Program-made: the position numbers and the translations under genes | The notes under the pieces: generated by a model | The model's database searches: none | Seen by the model: the letters and a program-made list of their open reading frames with translations, nothing else | Told to the model about the DNA's origin: nothing | Shown here: positions 9,490-19,625 of the stretch, in pieces | Numbering within the stretch: position 1 is the stretch's first letter | Layout: each line of letters begins with the position of its first letter | NCBI RefSeq assembly: GCF_014193255.1 | Contig: NZ_JACHZB010000005.1 | Location: forward strand, 248,001-312,000 | From: Rhizobium sp. BK196 | GTDB taxonomy: Bacteria; Pseudomonadota; Alphaproteobacteria; Rhizobiales; Rhizobiaceae | Direction: 5' to 3' | Length of the DNA: 64,000 nucleotides

Positions 9490-10260
9490 ATGACACCTGA
9501 CGTACGCCCGCTCGTGGCGGGGAACTGGAAGATGAACGGCACGCGCGATTCATTGGACCAGATCAAGGCGATTGCCCAAGGCGTCATGGTTCCGTTGTCT
9601 GAGAAGGTCGAAACGCTGATCTGCCCGCCGGCGACACTGCTTTACGTCTCGACCGCGCTTGCGACCGACAGCCCGCTTGCGATCGGCGGACAGGATTGCC
9701 ATCAGGCGCAATCCGGTGCGCATACCGGCGATATTTCGGCTGACATGATTGCCGATTGCTTCGGCACCTATGTGATCGTCGGCCATTCGGAACGGCGCAT
9801 CCACCATGCCGAGACCGACCATATGATCCGCGCCAAGGCGCAGGCCGCCTATCAGGCGGACCTGACGGCGATCGTCTGCGTCGGCGAGACCGGCGAAGAG
9901 CGCGACGCCTATCAGACCCTCGACATTCTCAAGCGCCAGCTTTCCGGCTCGCTGCCGGAGGAAGCAACCGCTGACAATACCGTTATTGCCTATGAGCCCG
10001 TCTGGGCGATCGGTACCGGGCTGACACCGACGGCAAAGGACGTGGAAATCGCCCACGCCTTCATCCGCTCCGAACTCGTCCACCGCTTCGGTGACGAGGG
10101 CAAGGGCATGCGCATTCTCTACGGCGGCTCGGTCAAGCCCGGCAATGCCCGCGAACTGCTCGCCGTCGACAATGTCGATGGCGCGCTGATCGGCGGTGCG
10201 AGCTTGAAAGCCACCGACTTCCTCGCCATCTACGGCACATACGAAGCGCTGCTCGCCTGA
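9490..10260 (+). CDS. tpiA: Triosephosphate isomerase
   Basis: This 256-residue TIM-barrel enzyme interconverts dihydroxyacetone phosphate and glyceraldehyde 3-phosphate in glycolysis and gluconeogenesis. Lys14 in GNWKMNG, His99 in VGHSERR and Glu169 in [11 protein letters not shown] are the catalytic residues. The phosphate-binding GGSVKPGNA and GGASL segments are present near the C-terminus. GGGAGAG precedes the start. secG follows after 108 bases with no terminator visible, an order usual in Rhizobiales. Confidence 0.97.
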   Translation: MTPDVRPLVAGNWKMNGTRDSLDQIKAIAQGVMVPLSEKVETLICPPATLLYVSTALATDSPLAIGGQDCHQAQSGAHTGDISADMIADCFGTYVIVGHSERRIHHAETDHMIRAKAQAAYQADLTAIVCVGETGEERDAYQTLDILKRQLSGSLPEEATADNTVIAYEPVWAIGTGLTPTAKDVEIAHAFIRSELVHRFGDEGKGMRILYGGSVKPGNARELLAVDNVDGALIGGASLKATDFLAIYGTYEALLA

Positions 10261-10368
10261 AGCGATTGCATATTCCTGGCCGAAGGGCTTGGAATAGCTG
10301 ATGACCTCATGTAAAGAGCCGCCAGATTTTTACTTTATGTCCGTCCTCAGACGGGCAGGACTGGACCC

Positions 10369-10911
10369 ATGCAGACCGTATTGATTGTCATCCATCTCAT
10401 GATCGTGCTCGCGCTCGTCGGCGTCGTGCTCATCCAGCGCTCCGAAGGCGGCGGCCTCGGTATCGGCGGCGGATCGGGCTTCATGTCGGCTCGCGGCACG
10501 GCCAATGCGCTGACGCGCACCACGGCGATCCTGGCGACGCTGTTCTTCATCACCTCGCTCGGCCTCGGCATCCTGACCCGGTACGAAAGCCGACCGACCG
10601 ATATTCTCAATCGCATTCCGGCAACGAGCGGGCAGGGCAACGGCATTCTCGATTCGCTCGGCGGCGGCAACACAGGGGCTCCGGCCAAGCCTGCCGATAA
10701 CAGCGGCGTTCCGAATGGCGGCGCTGCGGCTCCGGCACCGGCTGCCCCGGCAACGCAAGCTCCTGCGGCGCAGACGCCAGCAACTCAGGCACCGGCTGCA
10801 AGCGCCCCTGCGGCGACCGCTCCGGCTGCTCAGACGACGGCTCCGGCTCAGCCTGAGGCCCCGGCCGCTACCGCGCCGGCACAGCCTTCCGGCGTCCCCA
10901 CGGGACAATAA
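10369..10911 (+). CDS. secG: Preprotein translocase subunit SecG
   Basis: This 180-residue protein is the small SecYEG translocon subunit. The N-terminal 80 residues hold the two membrane helices (about 2-20 and 48-70) joined by the conserved IQRSEGGGLGIGGGSGF loop with the following ARGTANALTRTTAIL. The remaining 100 residues are a low-complexity Ala/Pro/Gln/Thr tail (about 100-180), much longer than in enterobacterial SecG but common in Rhizobiales. It lies between tpiA and pyrG and is followed by a strong terminator. Confidence 0.93.
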   Translation: MQTVLIVIHLMIVLALVGVVLIQRSEGGGLGIGGGSGFMSARGTANALTRTTAILATLFFITSLGLGILTRYESRPTDILNRIPATSGQGNGILDSLGGGNTGAPAKPADNSGVPNGGAAAPAPAAPATQAPAAQTPATQAPAASAPAATAPAAQTTAPAQPEAPAATAPAQPSGVPTGQ

Positions 10912-10928
10912 GCCGGTCCAGAAAATAA

Positions 10929-12683
<1,755 letters not shown>

Positions 12684-12705
12684 TTATTCGCTGTTACACA
12701 ATTCC

Positions 12706-12740
12706 AGCCGCTCCCTTTGAAACGAGGGAGCGGCTTTTTC
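12706..12740 (+). terminator. Rho-independent terminator after pyrG
   Basis: A perfect 11-base stem (AGCCGCTCCCT and AGGGAGCGGCT) with an 8-base loop is followed by TTTTTC. It lies between pyrG and the convergent citrate-synthase-like gene, six bases before that gene's stop codon, so it may serve both strands. Confidence 0.9.
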
Positions 12741-12746
12741 ATTCCG

Positions 12747-13835
12747 TCATGCCGCTTCCGGCAGTGGTCCCACATAGACCGAGCGTGGACGGATGAGGCG
12801 GCCCTCCAAGGCCTGCTCGCGGGCATGCGCAATCCAGCCGACGGTGCGGCCGATGGCAAAGACGCCTGTGAAGGCTTCGCGCGGGAAGCCGAGGCTTTCC
12901 AAGAGCAGCGCGGTATAGAATTCCACATTCACATCCAGCGGCCGGTCCGGCTTGCGTTCCCTTAGAACCGCAAGCGCCGCCTGTTCCACCGCCTCGGCAA
13001 GCGCAATTCTGGCGGCATTGACCTGGCTGGCGGCAACGAGCGGCTTCAGCGCGTTTTTCAGCGCGTCAGCGCGTGGGTCGCGCACGCGATAGACGCGGTG
13101 GCCGAAGCCCATCAGCCGCTCACCGCTATCGAGTGCGGAACGCAGCCAGGGGCCGGCATTGGCCTCGCTTCCTATCCCATCCAGCATATCGAGCACCGGT
13201 CCCGGCGCGCCGCCATGCAGCGGTCCCTTGAGCGCACTGATTGCCGCCAGAACAGAGGAGGTGAGGCCGGCACGGGTGGAGGCAATGACACGCGATGCGA
13301 AGGTCGAAGCGTTCAGGCCGTGATCTGAGATCGTCACGAGATAAGTGTCGAGGGCTGCGGTCTGCTCGGCACTCGGCATCGCGCCTGAGAGCATGCGCAG
13401 GATATCGGTCGACTGTGAGAGGCCCGCATTGGGCTTTACCGGCTTTTCGCCTCGCTGCAGGCGCAGAACCGCCGGCAGGAAGACGGCGGGTGCGGCAAGC
13501 AGACGGAGCACGGTATCTATGTCCTCGCCGTCAGGTAGGCGGGCAACAAGAACACGCATGGCATCGACCGGTGGCAGCTTGAGCAGGAGAGTATCGGCAG
13601 TTTTGACTTCGGCGAAAACTTCCATTCGCGCCTGGCCGAGCCGGCGGCGCAATTCGCTTGCGTCGAGATGGGGCTCGATCAACCCGTCCAGCAGCAGGGC
13701 GGCAACATCTTCATAGGTACTGCGCCCGGCCAGGTGATCCAGGGATACGCCACGGATGATCAGCCGGCCGGCTTCACCGTCGACATCCGAGAGCTGGGTT
13801 TCAGCGGCAACGACATCTTCCAAACCATTTTTCAT
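12747..13835 (-). CDS. Citrate synthase family protein (Asp-to-Glu at the catalytic position)
   Basis: This 362-residue protein has the full citrate/methylcitrate synthase fold. The start at 13835 is chosen for its ribosome-binding site (GGAGAAAGACCC before the ATG); the longer open frame upstream crosses the divergent promoter. Catalytic histidines are His207 in GPLHGGA and His246 in GFGHRVY. The substrate arginines are in RDPRA, IGRTVGW and RLIRPRSVY. The third catalytic residue, normally Asp in NVDFY, is Glu305 (NVEFY). It is divergent from a second citrate-synthase-like gene with a DNA-binding domain. It is not the housekeeping gltA, and its substrate may be a different acyl-CoA. Confidence 0.85.
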   Translation of the reverse strand: MKNGLEDVVAAETQLSDVDGEAGRLIIRGVSLDHLAGRSTYEDVAALLLDGLIEPHLDASELRRRLGQARMEVFAEVKTADTLLLKLPPVDAMRVLVARLPDGEDIDTVLRLLAAPAVFLPAVLRLQRGEKPVKPNAGLSQSTDILRMLSGAMPSAEQTAALDTYLVTISDHGLNASTFASRVIASTRAGLTSSVLAAISALKGPLHGGAPGPVLDMLDGIGSEANAGPWLRSALDSGERLMGFGHRVYRVRDPRADALKNALKPLVAASQVNAARIALAEAVEQAALAVLRERKPDRPLDVNVEFYTALLLESLGFPREAFTGVFAIGRTVGWIAHAREQALEGRLIRPRSVYVGPLPEAA

Positions 13836-13878
13836 GGGTCTTTCTCCTTTACCGGAGGAAAGATCGGACCTAGTTTGG

Positions 13879-13908
13879 TTGACGTCAATCTTGATGTAAT
13901 TGATCAAT
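13879..13908. promoter_or_regulatory. Two 10-bp palindromes in the divergent citrate synthase promoter
   Basis: TTGACGTCAA (13879-13888) and ATTGATCAAT (13899-13908) are both perfect palindromes whose centres are exactly 20 bases apart, two helical turns. They lie in the 84-base gap between the divergent genes and share TTGA/TCAA half-sites. This arrangement is what one expects of an operator for the neighbouring HTH-containing protein. That link is an inference. Confidence 0.55.
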
Positions 13909-13919
13909 ATGAGGTTGCG

Positions 13920-15059
13920 ATGACCTGGCTGACAGCAGAAGAAGCGTTGGCGAAACTCGGCACCAAGCCGCAGACGCTTTATGCCAATGTCAGCCGAGGC
14001 CGTATCCGCGCCAAGGCCGACCCGGCCGACCCGCGCCGCAGCCTCTATCAGCAAAGCGACGTCAAACGGCTTGCCGAGCGGCATGCCGGCCGACGCAAGA
14101 GCGAGACGGTCGCCGCCGAGGCGATCAGCTGGGGCGATCCCGTGCTGACATCCGCGATCTCAACCATTGCCGCAGGACGGTTGCTGTATCGGGGGCAGGA
14201 TGCGGCGGAGCTTTCTGTGCATGCGACGCTGGAGGGGACTGCGCTGCTGCTTTGGAATGCGGAGAGTTTTACCTGCGTACCATCACGCGCCACAGACCTG
14301 GCGGCGCCTTCCATTCACGCTGCGCTTCTGGCGCTAGCGGGACGGGTGAGCGCCGATCTGCCGTCGCTCGGACGTGCACGCCCCGCCTTGCAGATGGAAG
14401 CATGCAGCGTGCTTTCCACCGTAGCCGATGCGCTGGCGCCAGGCCCTACGGACCTTTCCCTGCATCACCGTCTCGCCGCATGCTGGCACAGGCCGGAGGC
14501 TGCCGATTGCCTGCGTCGGGCGCTCGTCATGCTCGCCGATCATGAGCTGAATGCCTCGACCTTCGCTGTCCGCGTCACGGTTTCGACGGGAGCGGCACTT
14601 TCTGCCGCCGCTCTCTCTGGTCTTTCGACGCTGACAGGCCCGCTGCACGGCTCGGCGTGGCGGAGTATCGACGCGCTTGTCGAAGCCGCTTCAAGCATCG
14701 GGGCAGAACGGGCGATCCGCCACCAGCTGCTGCGGGGAAGCAGGCCTGTAGCCTTCGGACATCCGCTTTATCCCGACGGCGATGTGCGGGCGCGCGTTCT
14801 GCTCTCGTCTTTCGACGTGCCTCCGGTCTTTCGTGATGTGCAGCTGGCCGGCGAAGAAATGGTGGGCGAGCCGGTCAATGTCGATTTCGCGCTTGCCGCG
14901 ATGACGGCCGCTTTCGACCTGCCGGAGGAGGCGCCGATCATCATCTTCGCACTGGCGCGCACGGCCGGCTGGCTGGCGCATGCGATGGAGCAGATTGAAA
15001 GTGGCCATCTTATCCGCCCCCGCGCCCGCTACATCGGGCCGTCACCGGGCGAATCCTGA
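13920..15059 (+). CDS. Citrate synthase-like protein with N-terminal MerR/excisionase-type HTH
   Basis: This 379-residue protein fuses a helix-turn-helix (residues 1-60; LTAEEALAKLG..TLYANVSRGRIR..LYQQSDVKRLA) to a citrate synthase domain (about 70-375). The start at 13920 places the HTH at the N-terminus. The catalytic set is complete: His243 (GPLHGSA), His281 (AFGHPLY, normally GHRVY) and Asp322 (NVDF), with substrate arginines at about 290, 347 and 367. It shares the C-terminal LIRPRxxYxGP with its divergent neighbour. It may be a metabolite-sensing regulator, a DNA-tethered enzyme, or both. The family is known in rhizobia as citrate synthase, but I know of no proven role. Confidence 0.83.
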   Translation: MTWLTAEEALAKLGTKPQTLYANVSRGRIRAKADPADPRRSLYQQSDVKRLAERHAGRRKSETVAAEAISWGDPVLTSAISTIAAGRLLYRGQDAAELSVHATLEGTALLLWNAESFTCVPSRATDLAAPSIHAALLALAGRVSADLPSLGRARPALQMEACSVLSTVADALAPGPTDLSLHHRLAACWHRPEAADCLRRALVMLADHELNASTFAVRVTVSTGAALSAAALSGLSTLTGPLHGSAWRSIDALVEAASSIGAERAIRHQLLRGSRPVAFGHPLYPDGDVRARVLLSSFDVPPVFRDVQLAGEEMVGEPVNVDFALAAMTAAFDLPEEAPIIIFALARTAGWLAHAMEQIESGHLIRPRARYIGPSPGES

Positions 15060-15176
15060 ATGTTTCCGAATGGCTTGCGCAGCTTCCGATTTTTGCATAG
15101 GGAAACCAGCGAATTCAGCTAGTATGGGCCGGCCGGCACCTTCGAGGATGTACCGGCGGGTCATGAGAGGCGGATC

Positions 15177-15704
15177 ATGAAAGCCACCCCAGCAATCTCC
15201 CTCAGCCTGTTTTCCGCTGCCCTGACCATCGGGCTCCTGCCTCAGGGAGCAGCCTATGCCCAGTCTGCCAGCTGCGCGATTTCGCGTGCGGCAAATGGCA
15301 ACCAGATCTTCCGCTGCCCTGGCGGCGTCAATATCACCGCCGAACGCGGAGCATCCTTCGCACTCATCGATCGCAATCGTGACGGCAGCCCGGATTCGCT
15401 GTCATTGCGCAGCAAGGCTGCCCTTGTCGACGTGGACAGCAGTCAGCATCACGGTGGTTTCCAGGTGGTGACGCCGCAGGCGATCGCGGCCGTCCGCGGC
15501 ACCCAATGGGCCGTCGATGTCAAAGGCGGCATGACCTCCGTGCTGGTCACCCGCGGCCGCGTCGGCGTACGCCGTCCGGCAGGGGCAGCCGTCGTGCTTG
15601 GACCAGGCGAGGGTGTTGACGTGATGCGCGGAACGGCTGCGCTCACCGTTCGCACCTGGCCGGCGCCTCGCGTCGCGGCTCTTCTTTCACGCCTCGGGCA
15701 ATAA
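15177..15704 (+). CDS. Exported FecR-domain protein
   Basis: This 175-residue protein has a signal peptide (about 1-28, ending A-A-Y-A-Q) and a FecR-type domain: ALVDVDSSQHHGGFQVVTPQAIAAVRGTQW followed by a VTRGRVGV strand and VVLGPGEGVDV. In iron signalling, FecR relays an outer-membrane signal to a sigma factor. Stand-alone FecR-fold proteins like this are found beside CHASE2 cyclases, and the next gene, nine bases downstream, is one. The pair is therefore probably one envelope-sensing unit, with this protein as periplasmic partner. No sigma or TonB receptor gene is nearby. Confidence 0.8.
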   Translation: MKATPAISLSLFSAALTIGLLPQGAAYAQSASCAISRAANGNQIFRCPGGVNITAERGASFALIDRNRDGSPDSLSLRSKAALVDVDSSQHHGGFQVVTPQAIAAVRGTQWAVDVKGGMTSVLVTRGRVGVRRPAGAAVVLGPGEGVDVMRGTAALTVRTWPAPRVAALLSRLGQ

Positions 15705-15712
15705 GCGGTCTC

Positions 15713-17575
15713 ATGAACCACCGGCTTCCGACAGTGATCGCACTGCTGCTCGCCGGTCTATGGGGCGCGGCCCTCGGCTATTTCCATCTGCAGCAGCAGT
15801 CGAACTCGGGCCTCATCGAGCGTGTGGAAGCCACGCTTGTCGATCTGCGCAGCATGATCGTCGGTGTCCGGTCCCCACCCGATATCGTTTCCATTGTCGC
15901 GATCGATGACCGCACCGCCGCAGCGCATGGCTATCCGCTCAAGCGGGACACGCTTGCACAGCTCGTCACATCCATCGGAACGTTGAAACCAAAGGCCCTG
16001 GCTCTCGATATACTGCTCGTTGATCCCGGCACGGAGGAGGGGGATGCGGCGCTTGCAACGGCGATCAGATCCGCACCCACTATCATTGCCGGTGCCGCGA
16101 CCTTCCCTCAAAGTCTTCAGTCAGTGATAGAAAATGCCGAGGATCCGCTTGCAACGGTCCCCGAGGCACAGCAGCTTCTGCTGCCGCAGCCGCGCTTCGC
16201 GGAGGCTGCGCCGCTCGGCATCGTCAATGTGGCGACGGACCAGAGCGGCGTACCGCGTTTCATCCCGCTGTTTTCTCGCGCAGCCGACCGTCTCGACGCA
16301 GCCTTTCCGCTGCGCGCAGCCTCGATTGCGCTCGGGGCCGAACCATTGATCGAAAACGACGGCATCCGGCTCGGCGCTCACCGCATTCCAACGGATACGG
16401 GTCAGCGCCTGCCGCTGACCTTCTATGGTCCCGCAGGCAGCATCAGCACCTTCAGCGCCGCCGATGCGCTCGACGGCAAGCTGCCGGCCGACGCCATAAC
16501 CGGCAAGGTGGTGGTGATCGGCGCGACGGTCACCGGCGGCGGTGATGTCTTTCCCACGCCGTTCGATCCCATCCTGCCGGGTGTCGAAGTCATGTCGACG
16601 GCGATCACCCATCTGGTCGCGGGCGATGGCATGGTGCGCGACAGCAGGACACGGCAGGCGGATGCTGGCATTGCGACGGCCTTGCCTGTTCTCCTGGTCG
16701 CGCTGGTCGCATGGCGCCGCAGCGCTCTCGGCTTCGTCATCATCTGTCTTACGGTCATTGCCTGGGCGATGCTCAACCTTGCCGCTTTTGCGAACGGCTA
16801 TTGGCTGAGCGCTGCATTGCCGATTGCGGCGGCACTCCCGCCCGCGATTATTTTCGGCGCGGCAGAACTCTGGCGCGACCGCCGCCGTGCGCGGCACTTT
16901 GCCGATCAATCCGAGCGCCTGCAGCGCATCGAAGCGCCCGGCCTCGGGGAGTGGCTGGCGCGCGATCCGGCGTTCCTGGCCGAGCCCGTGCGGCAGAATG
17001 CTTCCGTCGTCTTCATCGATCTCTCGGGCTTCACCGGCCTTAGCGAAGCGGTCGGACCTGCCATGGTGCGCGAGATCCTCAGCGGCTTCTTTGAATTGAT
17101 CGATGAGGAGGTACGGCTGCTCGGCGGGGCGATTACAAGCTTCATGGGCGACGGCGCCATGATCCTTTTCGGGCTGCCGACACCGGCGGCGGACGATGCG
17201 GCGCGGGCAGCAGCCTGCGCCGTCAGGCTTGCCGACCGCACGCGCCTCTTCCTCGCAGGCCATCCGGAGCTTCGGCGCAGGAAAATAGGCTTCAAGCTCG
17301 GTGCTCATTGCGGCCCGATCGTCGCTTCGCGTCTTGGCACCGGCGACCGGCAGCAGATCACCGCGACGGGCGATACTGTCAATGTCGCTCAGCGGCTGAT
17401 GGAAGTGGCGGCAAGCCGCGGCGCGGAGCTTGCATTCAGCGCCAGCCTGCTCGACGCGGCCGGTCCCGATGCCATTCTGTTGCAGACGGGGCGGTTGGCC
17501 GGACCGTTCGAGACGAAGCTTCGCGGCCGCTCCGGCGGCATCGCCATCTACACATGGCGCGGCGAGACACTTTGA
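15713..17575 (+). CDS. CHASE2-domain class III adenylate/guanylate cyclase
   Basis: This 620-residue membrane protein has an N-terminal helix (about 7-25), a periplasmic CHASE2 sensor domain (about 35-310), a short transmembrane bundle (about 320-385) and a cytoplasmic class III cyclase domain (about 428-560). The metal-binding Asp436 (FIDLSGFT) and Asp480 (FMGDGAM) and the transition-state Asn557 and Arg561 (NVAQR) are present. The purine-selecting Lys is replaced by Ser476, while Thr550 fits the second selector position. Nucleotide specificity is thus uncertain. It is co-transcribed with the FecR-like gene. Confidence 0.87.
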   Translation: MNHRLPTVIALLLAGLWGAALGYFHLQQQSNSGLIERVEATLVDLRSMIVGVRSPPDIVSIVAIDDRTAAAHGYPLKRDTLAQLVTSIGTLKPKALALDILLVDPGTEEGDAALATAIRSAPTIIAGAATFPQSLQSVIENAEDPLATVPEAQQLLLPQPRFAEAAPLGIVNVATDQSGVPRFIPLFSRAADRLDAAFPLRAASIALGAEPLIENDGIRLGAHRIPTDTGQRLPLTFYGPAGSISTFSAADALDGKLPADAITGKVVVIGATVTGGGDVFPTPFDPILPGVEVMSTAITHLVAGDGMVRDSRTRQADAGIATALPVLLVALVAWRRSALGFVIICLTVIAWAMLNLAAFANGYWLSAALPIAAALPPAIIFGAAELWRDRRRARHFADQSERLQRIEAPGLGEWLARDPAFLAEPVRQNASVVFIDLSGFTGLSEAVGPAMVREILSGFFELIDEEVRLLGGAITSFMGDGAMILFGLPTPAADDAARAAACAVRLADRTRLFLAGHPELRRRKIGFKLGAHCGPIVASRLGTGDRQQITATGDTVNVAQRLMEVAASRGAELAFSASLLDAAGPDAILLQTGRLAGPFETKLRGRSGGIAIYTWRGETL

Positions 17576-17672
17576 CATTCGCACCCGGAGCGGGTAGGAA
17601 CGGCCCAACTCTTCGGCCGGACGATCCGGCGACGGCGCGTTACGCGCCTGACAGCTCCGAAAGATCGAACAC

Positions 17673-19571
17673 ATGACTGACTATAACGGCGTCTCTCCGG
17701 CGATCGCCAAGGCGTTGCAGAAGCGCGGCTATACCGAACTCACCCCCGTCCAGAAGGCGATGCTCGATCCGGCACTCGCGGAATCGGACGCTCTCGTTTC
17801 CGCCCAGACCGGCTCGGGCAAGACCGTTGCATTCGGGCTGGCCCTTGCACCGACGCTGCTTGAAGGCGCCGAGCGCTTCGCGCCGGCGGGCGCACCCCTT
17901 GCTCTCGTGATTGCGCCGACGCGGGAACTGGCGCTGCAGGTGAAGCGTGAGCTGGAATGGCTTTATGAAATGGCTGGCGCCGTAATCGTCAGTTGCGTCG
18001 GCGGCATGGATATTCGCAGCGAGCGGCGTGCCCTGGAGCGCGGCGCGCATATCGTCGTCGGCACGCCGGGACGCCTTTGCGATCACATCCGCCGCCATGC
18101 GCTTGATATGAGCGAACTCAAGGCTGCCGTGCTGGATGAGGCGGACGAGATGCTCGATCTCGGCTTCCGCGAAGACCTGGAATTCATCTTGGAAGCGGCG
18201 CCCGATGAGCGCCGTACCCTGATGTTCTCGGCAACGGTTCCGGCTGCGATCGCCAAGCTCGCCAAGAGCTATCAGCGCGACGCCGTGCGCATCAGCACCC
18301 AGGCGGAAGAAAAGCAGCATATCGACATTGAATATCGTGCGCTCGTCGTTTCTCCAAGCGACCGTGAAAACGCTATCATCAACGTGCTGCGCTATTACGA
18401 GGCGCGCAATGCGATCGTCTTCTGTTCGACGCGTGCGGCCGTCAATCACCTGACAGCGCGGTTCCACAATCGCAATTTCAATGTCGTGGCGCTCTCGGGC
18501 GAACTGACGCAGAACGAGCGCAGCCATGCGCTGCAGGCCATGCGCGATGGTCGTGCGCGCGTCTGCATCGCGACCGATGTCGCGGCCCGCGGTATCGACC
18601 TGCCAGGCCTCGATCTCGTCGTGCATGCCGATCTGCCGACCAATCCGGAAACGCTGCTGCACCGCAGCGGTCGTACGGGTCGCGCAGGACGCAAGGGTGT
18701 AAGCGCGCTCATCGTGCCGCTCAACGTGCGCCGCAAGGCTGAGCGACTTCTCGAAAATGCCGGTATTGCGGCCACTTGGGCACGGCCGCCCTCCGTGGAA
18801 GAAGTGACGGAGCGTGATGACGAGCGGCTGCTCGCCGACCCGATCTTCGCCGACAAGCCGCAGGAAGAAGAGCAGGATCTGGTGCAGAAGCTCATCGCGA
18901 GCCACGGCGCCGAGACTCTTGCCGCCGCTTTCGTGCGTCTCTATCGCGCCAACCAGTCGGCTCCGGAAGACCTGATCGAAGTCCCGGTCCAGGATGACCG
19001 TGCACGCAAGCGCCGCGACGGCGAGCCGCGCGAATTCGCGCCGGCGCAAAAGGGACCGCGCGATGATTTCGGCCCGAGCATCTGGTTCTCTGTCTCCGTC
19101 GGCCGCAAGCAGAACGCCGAACCGCGCTGGCTGATCCCGATGCTCTGCCGCGCCGGCAACGTGACCAAACGGGAAATCGGTGCCATCAAAATGCAGCCAG
19201 ACGAGACCTTCATAGAAATCGCCGCCGATAGCGCGGACAGCTTTTTCGGTGCGCTCGGCCCGAACAAGACGATGGAGCGCGGAATCCGCGTCAACAGACT
19301 GAACGGCACGCCCGATTTCAGTAAGCCGGCCTACGCAAAGAAATCCTTCGAAGAGCGTAGCGATGATCGTTTCCGCGGCGATAAGCAGAACGGTAAGTTC
19401 CAAAAAGACAGGCCAGCCGGCGCCGAGCGCCGGGACGACAAGCCCTGGACGAAGAAGCCGGGCAAGCCCAAATTTGAAGGCTCCAAGAACAAGTTCGAAG
19501 GTGGCAACAAGTTCGAAGGCGCCAAATTCGATGGCGGCAAGGCAAAGTTCGGCAAGAAAAAGGACCGCTGA
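17673..19571 (+). CDS. DEAD-box RNA helicase with DbpA-type RNA-binding domain
   Basis: This 632-residue protein carries all DEAD-box motifs: Q motif ELTPVQ, motif I AQTGSGKT, motif Ia PTREL, DEAD at about 151-154, SAT, and HRSGRTGRAG as motif VI. After the helicase core (about 1-360) comes a DbpA/CsdA-type RNA-binding domain (about 468-550; IWFSVSVGRKQNAEPRWLIP). The C-terminal 70 residues are a basic low-complexity tail with repeats of K-F-E-G/K-F-D-G. It probably acts in ribosome assembly or cold adaptation, as relatives DeaD/CsdA do. It is preceded by 97 bases without a clear promoter. Confidence 0.92.
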   Translation: MTDYNGVSPAIAKALQKRGYTELTPVQKAMLDPALAESDALVSAQTGSGKTVAFGLALAPTLLEGAERFAPAGAPLALVIAPTRELALQVKRELEWLYEMAGAVIVSCVGGMDIRSERRALERGAHIVVGTPGRLCDHIRRHALDMSELKAAVLDEADEMLDLGFREDLEFILEAAPDERRTLMFSATVPAAIAKLAKSYQRDAVRISTQAEEKQHIDIEYRALVVSPSDRENAIINVLRYYEARNAIVFCSTRAAVNHLTARFHNRNFNVVALSGELTQNERSHALQAMRDGRARVCIATDVAARGIDLPGLDLVVHADLPTNPETLLHRSGRTGRAGRKGVSALIVPLNVRRKAERLLENAGIAATWARPPSVEEVTERDDERLLADPIFADKPQEEEQDLVQKLIASHGAETLAAAFVRLYRANQSAPEDLIEVPVQDDRARKRRDGEPREFAPAQKGPRDDFGPSIWFSVSVGRKQNAEPRWLIPMLCRAGNVTKREIGAIKMQPDETFIEIAADSADSFFGALGPNKTMERGIRVNRLNGTPDFSKPAYAKKSFEERSDDRFRGDKQNGKFQKDRPAGAERRDDKPWTKKPGKPKFEGSKNKFEGGNKFEGAKFDGGKAKFGKKKDR

Positions 19572-19625
19572 GGCAGTTGGCGGCCAGCCGGTGAGGCCTT
19601 TCGCAACGAAGGCAGGCAATCCCAG

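Noticed and set aside
17640..19619. 659-codon frame antisense to the DEAD-box helicase
   Set aside because: The helicase carries every motif in order; the reverse frame has none.
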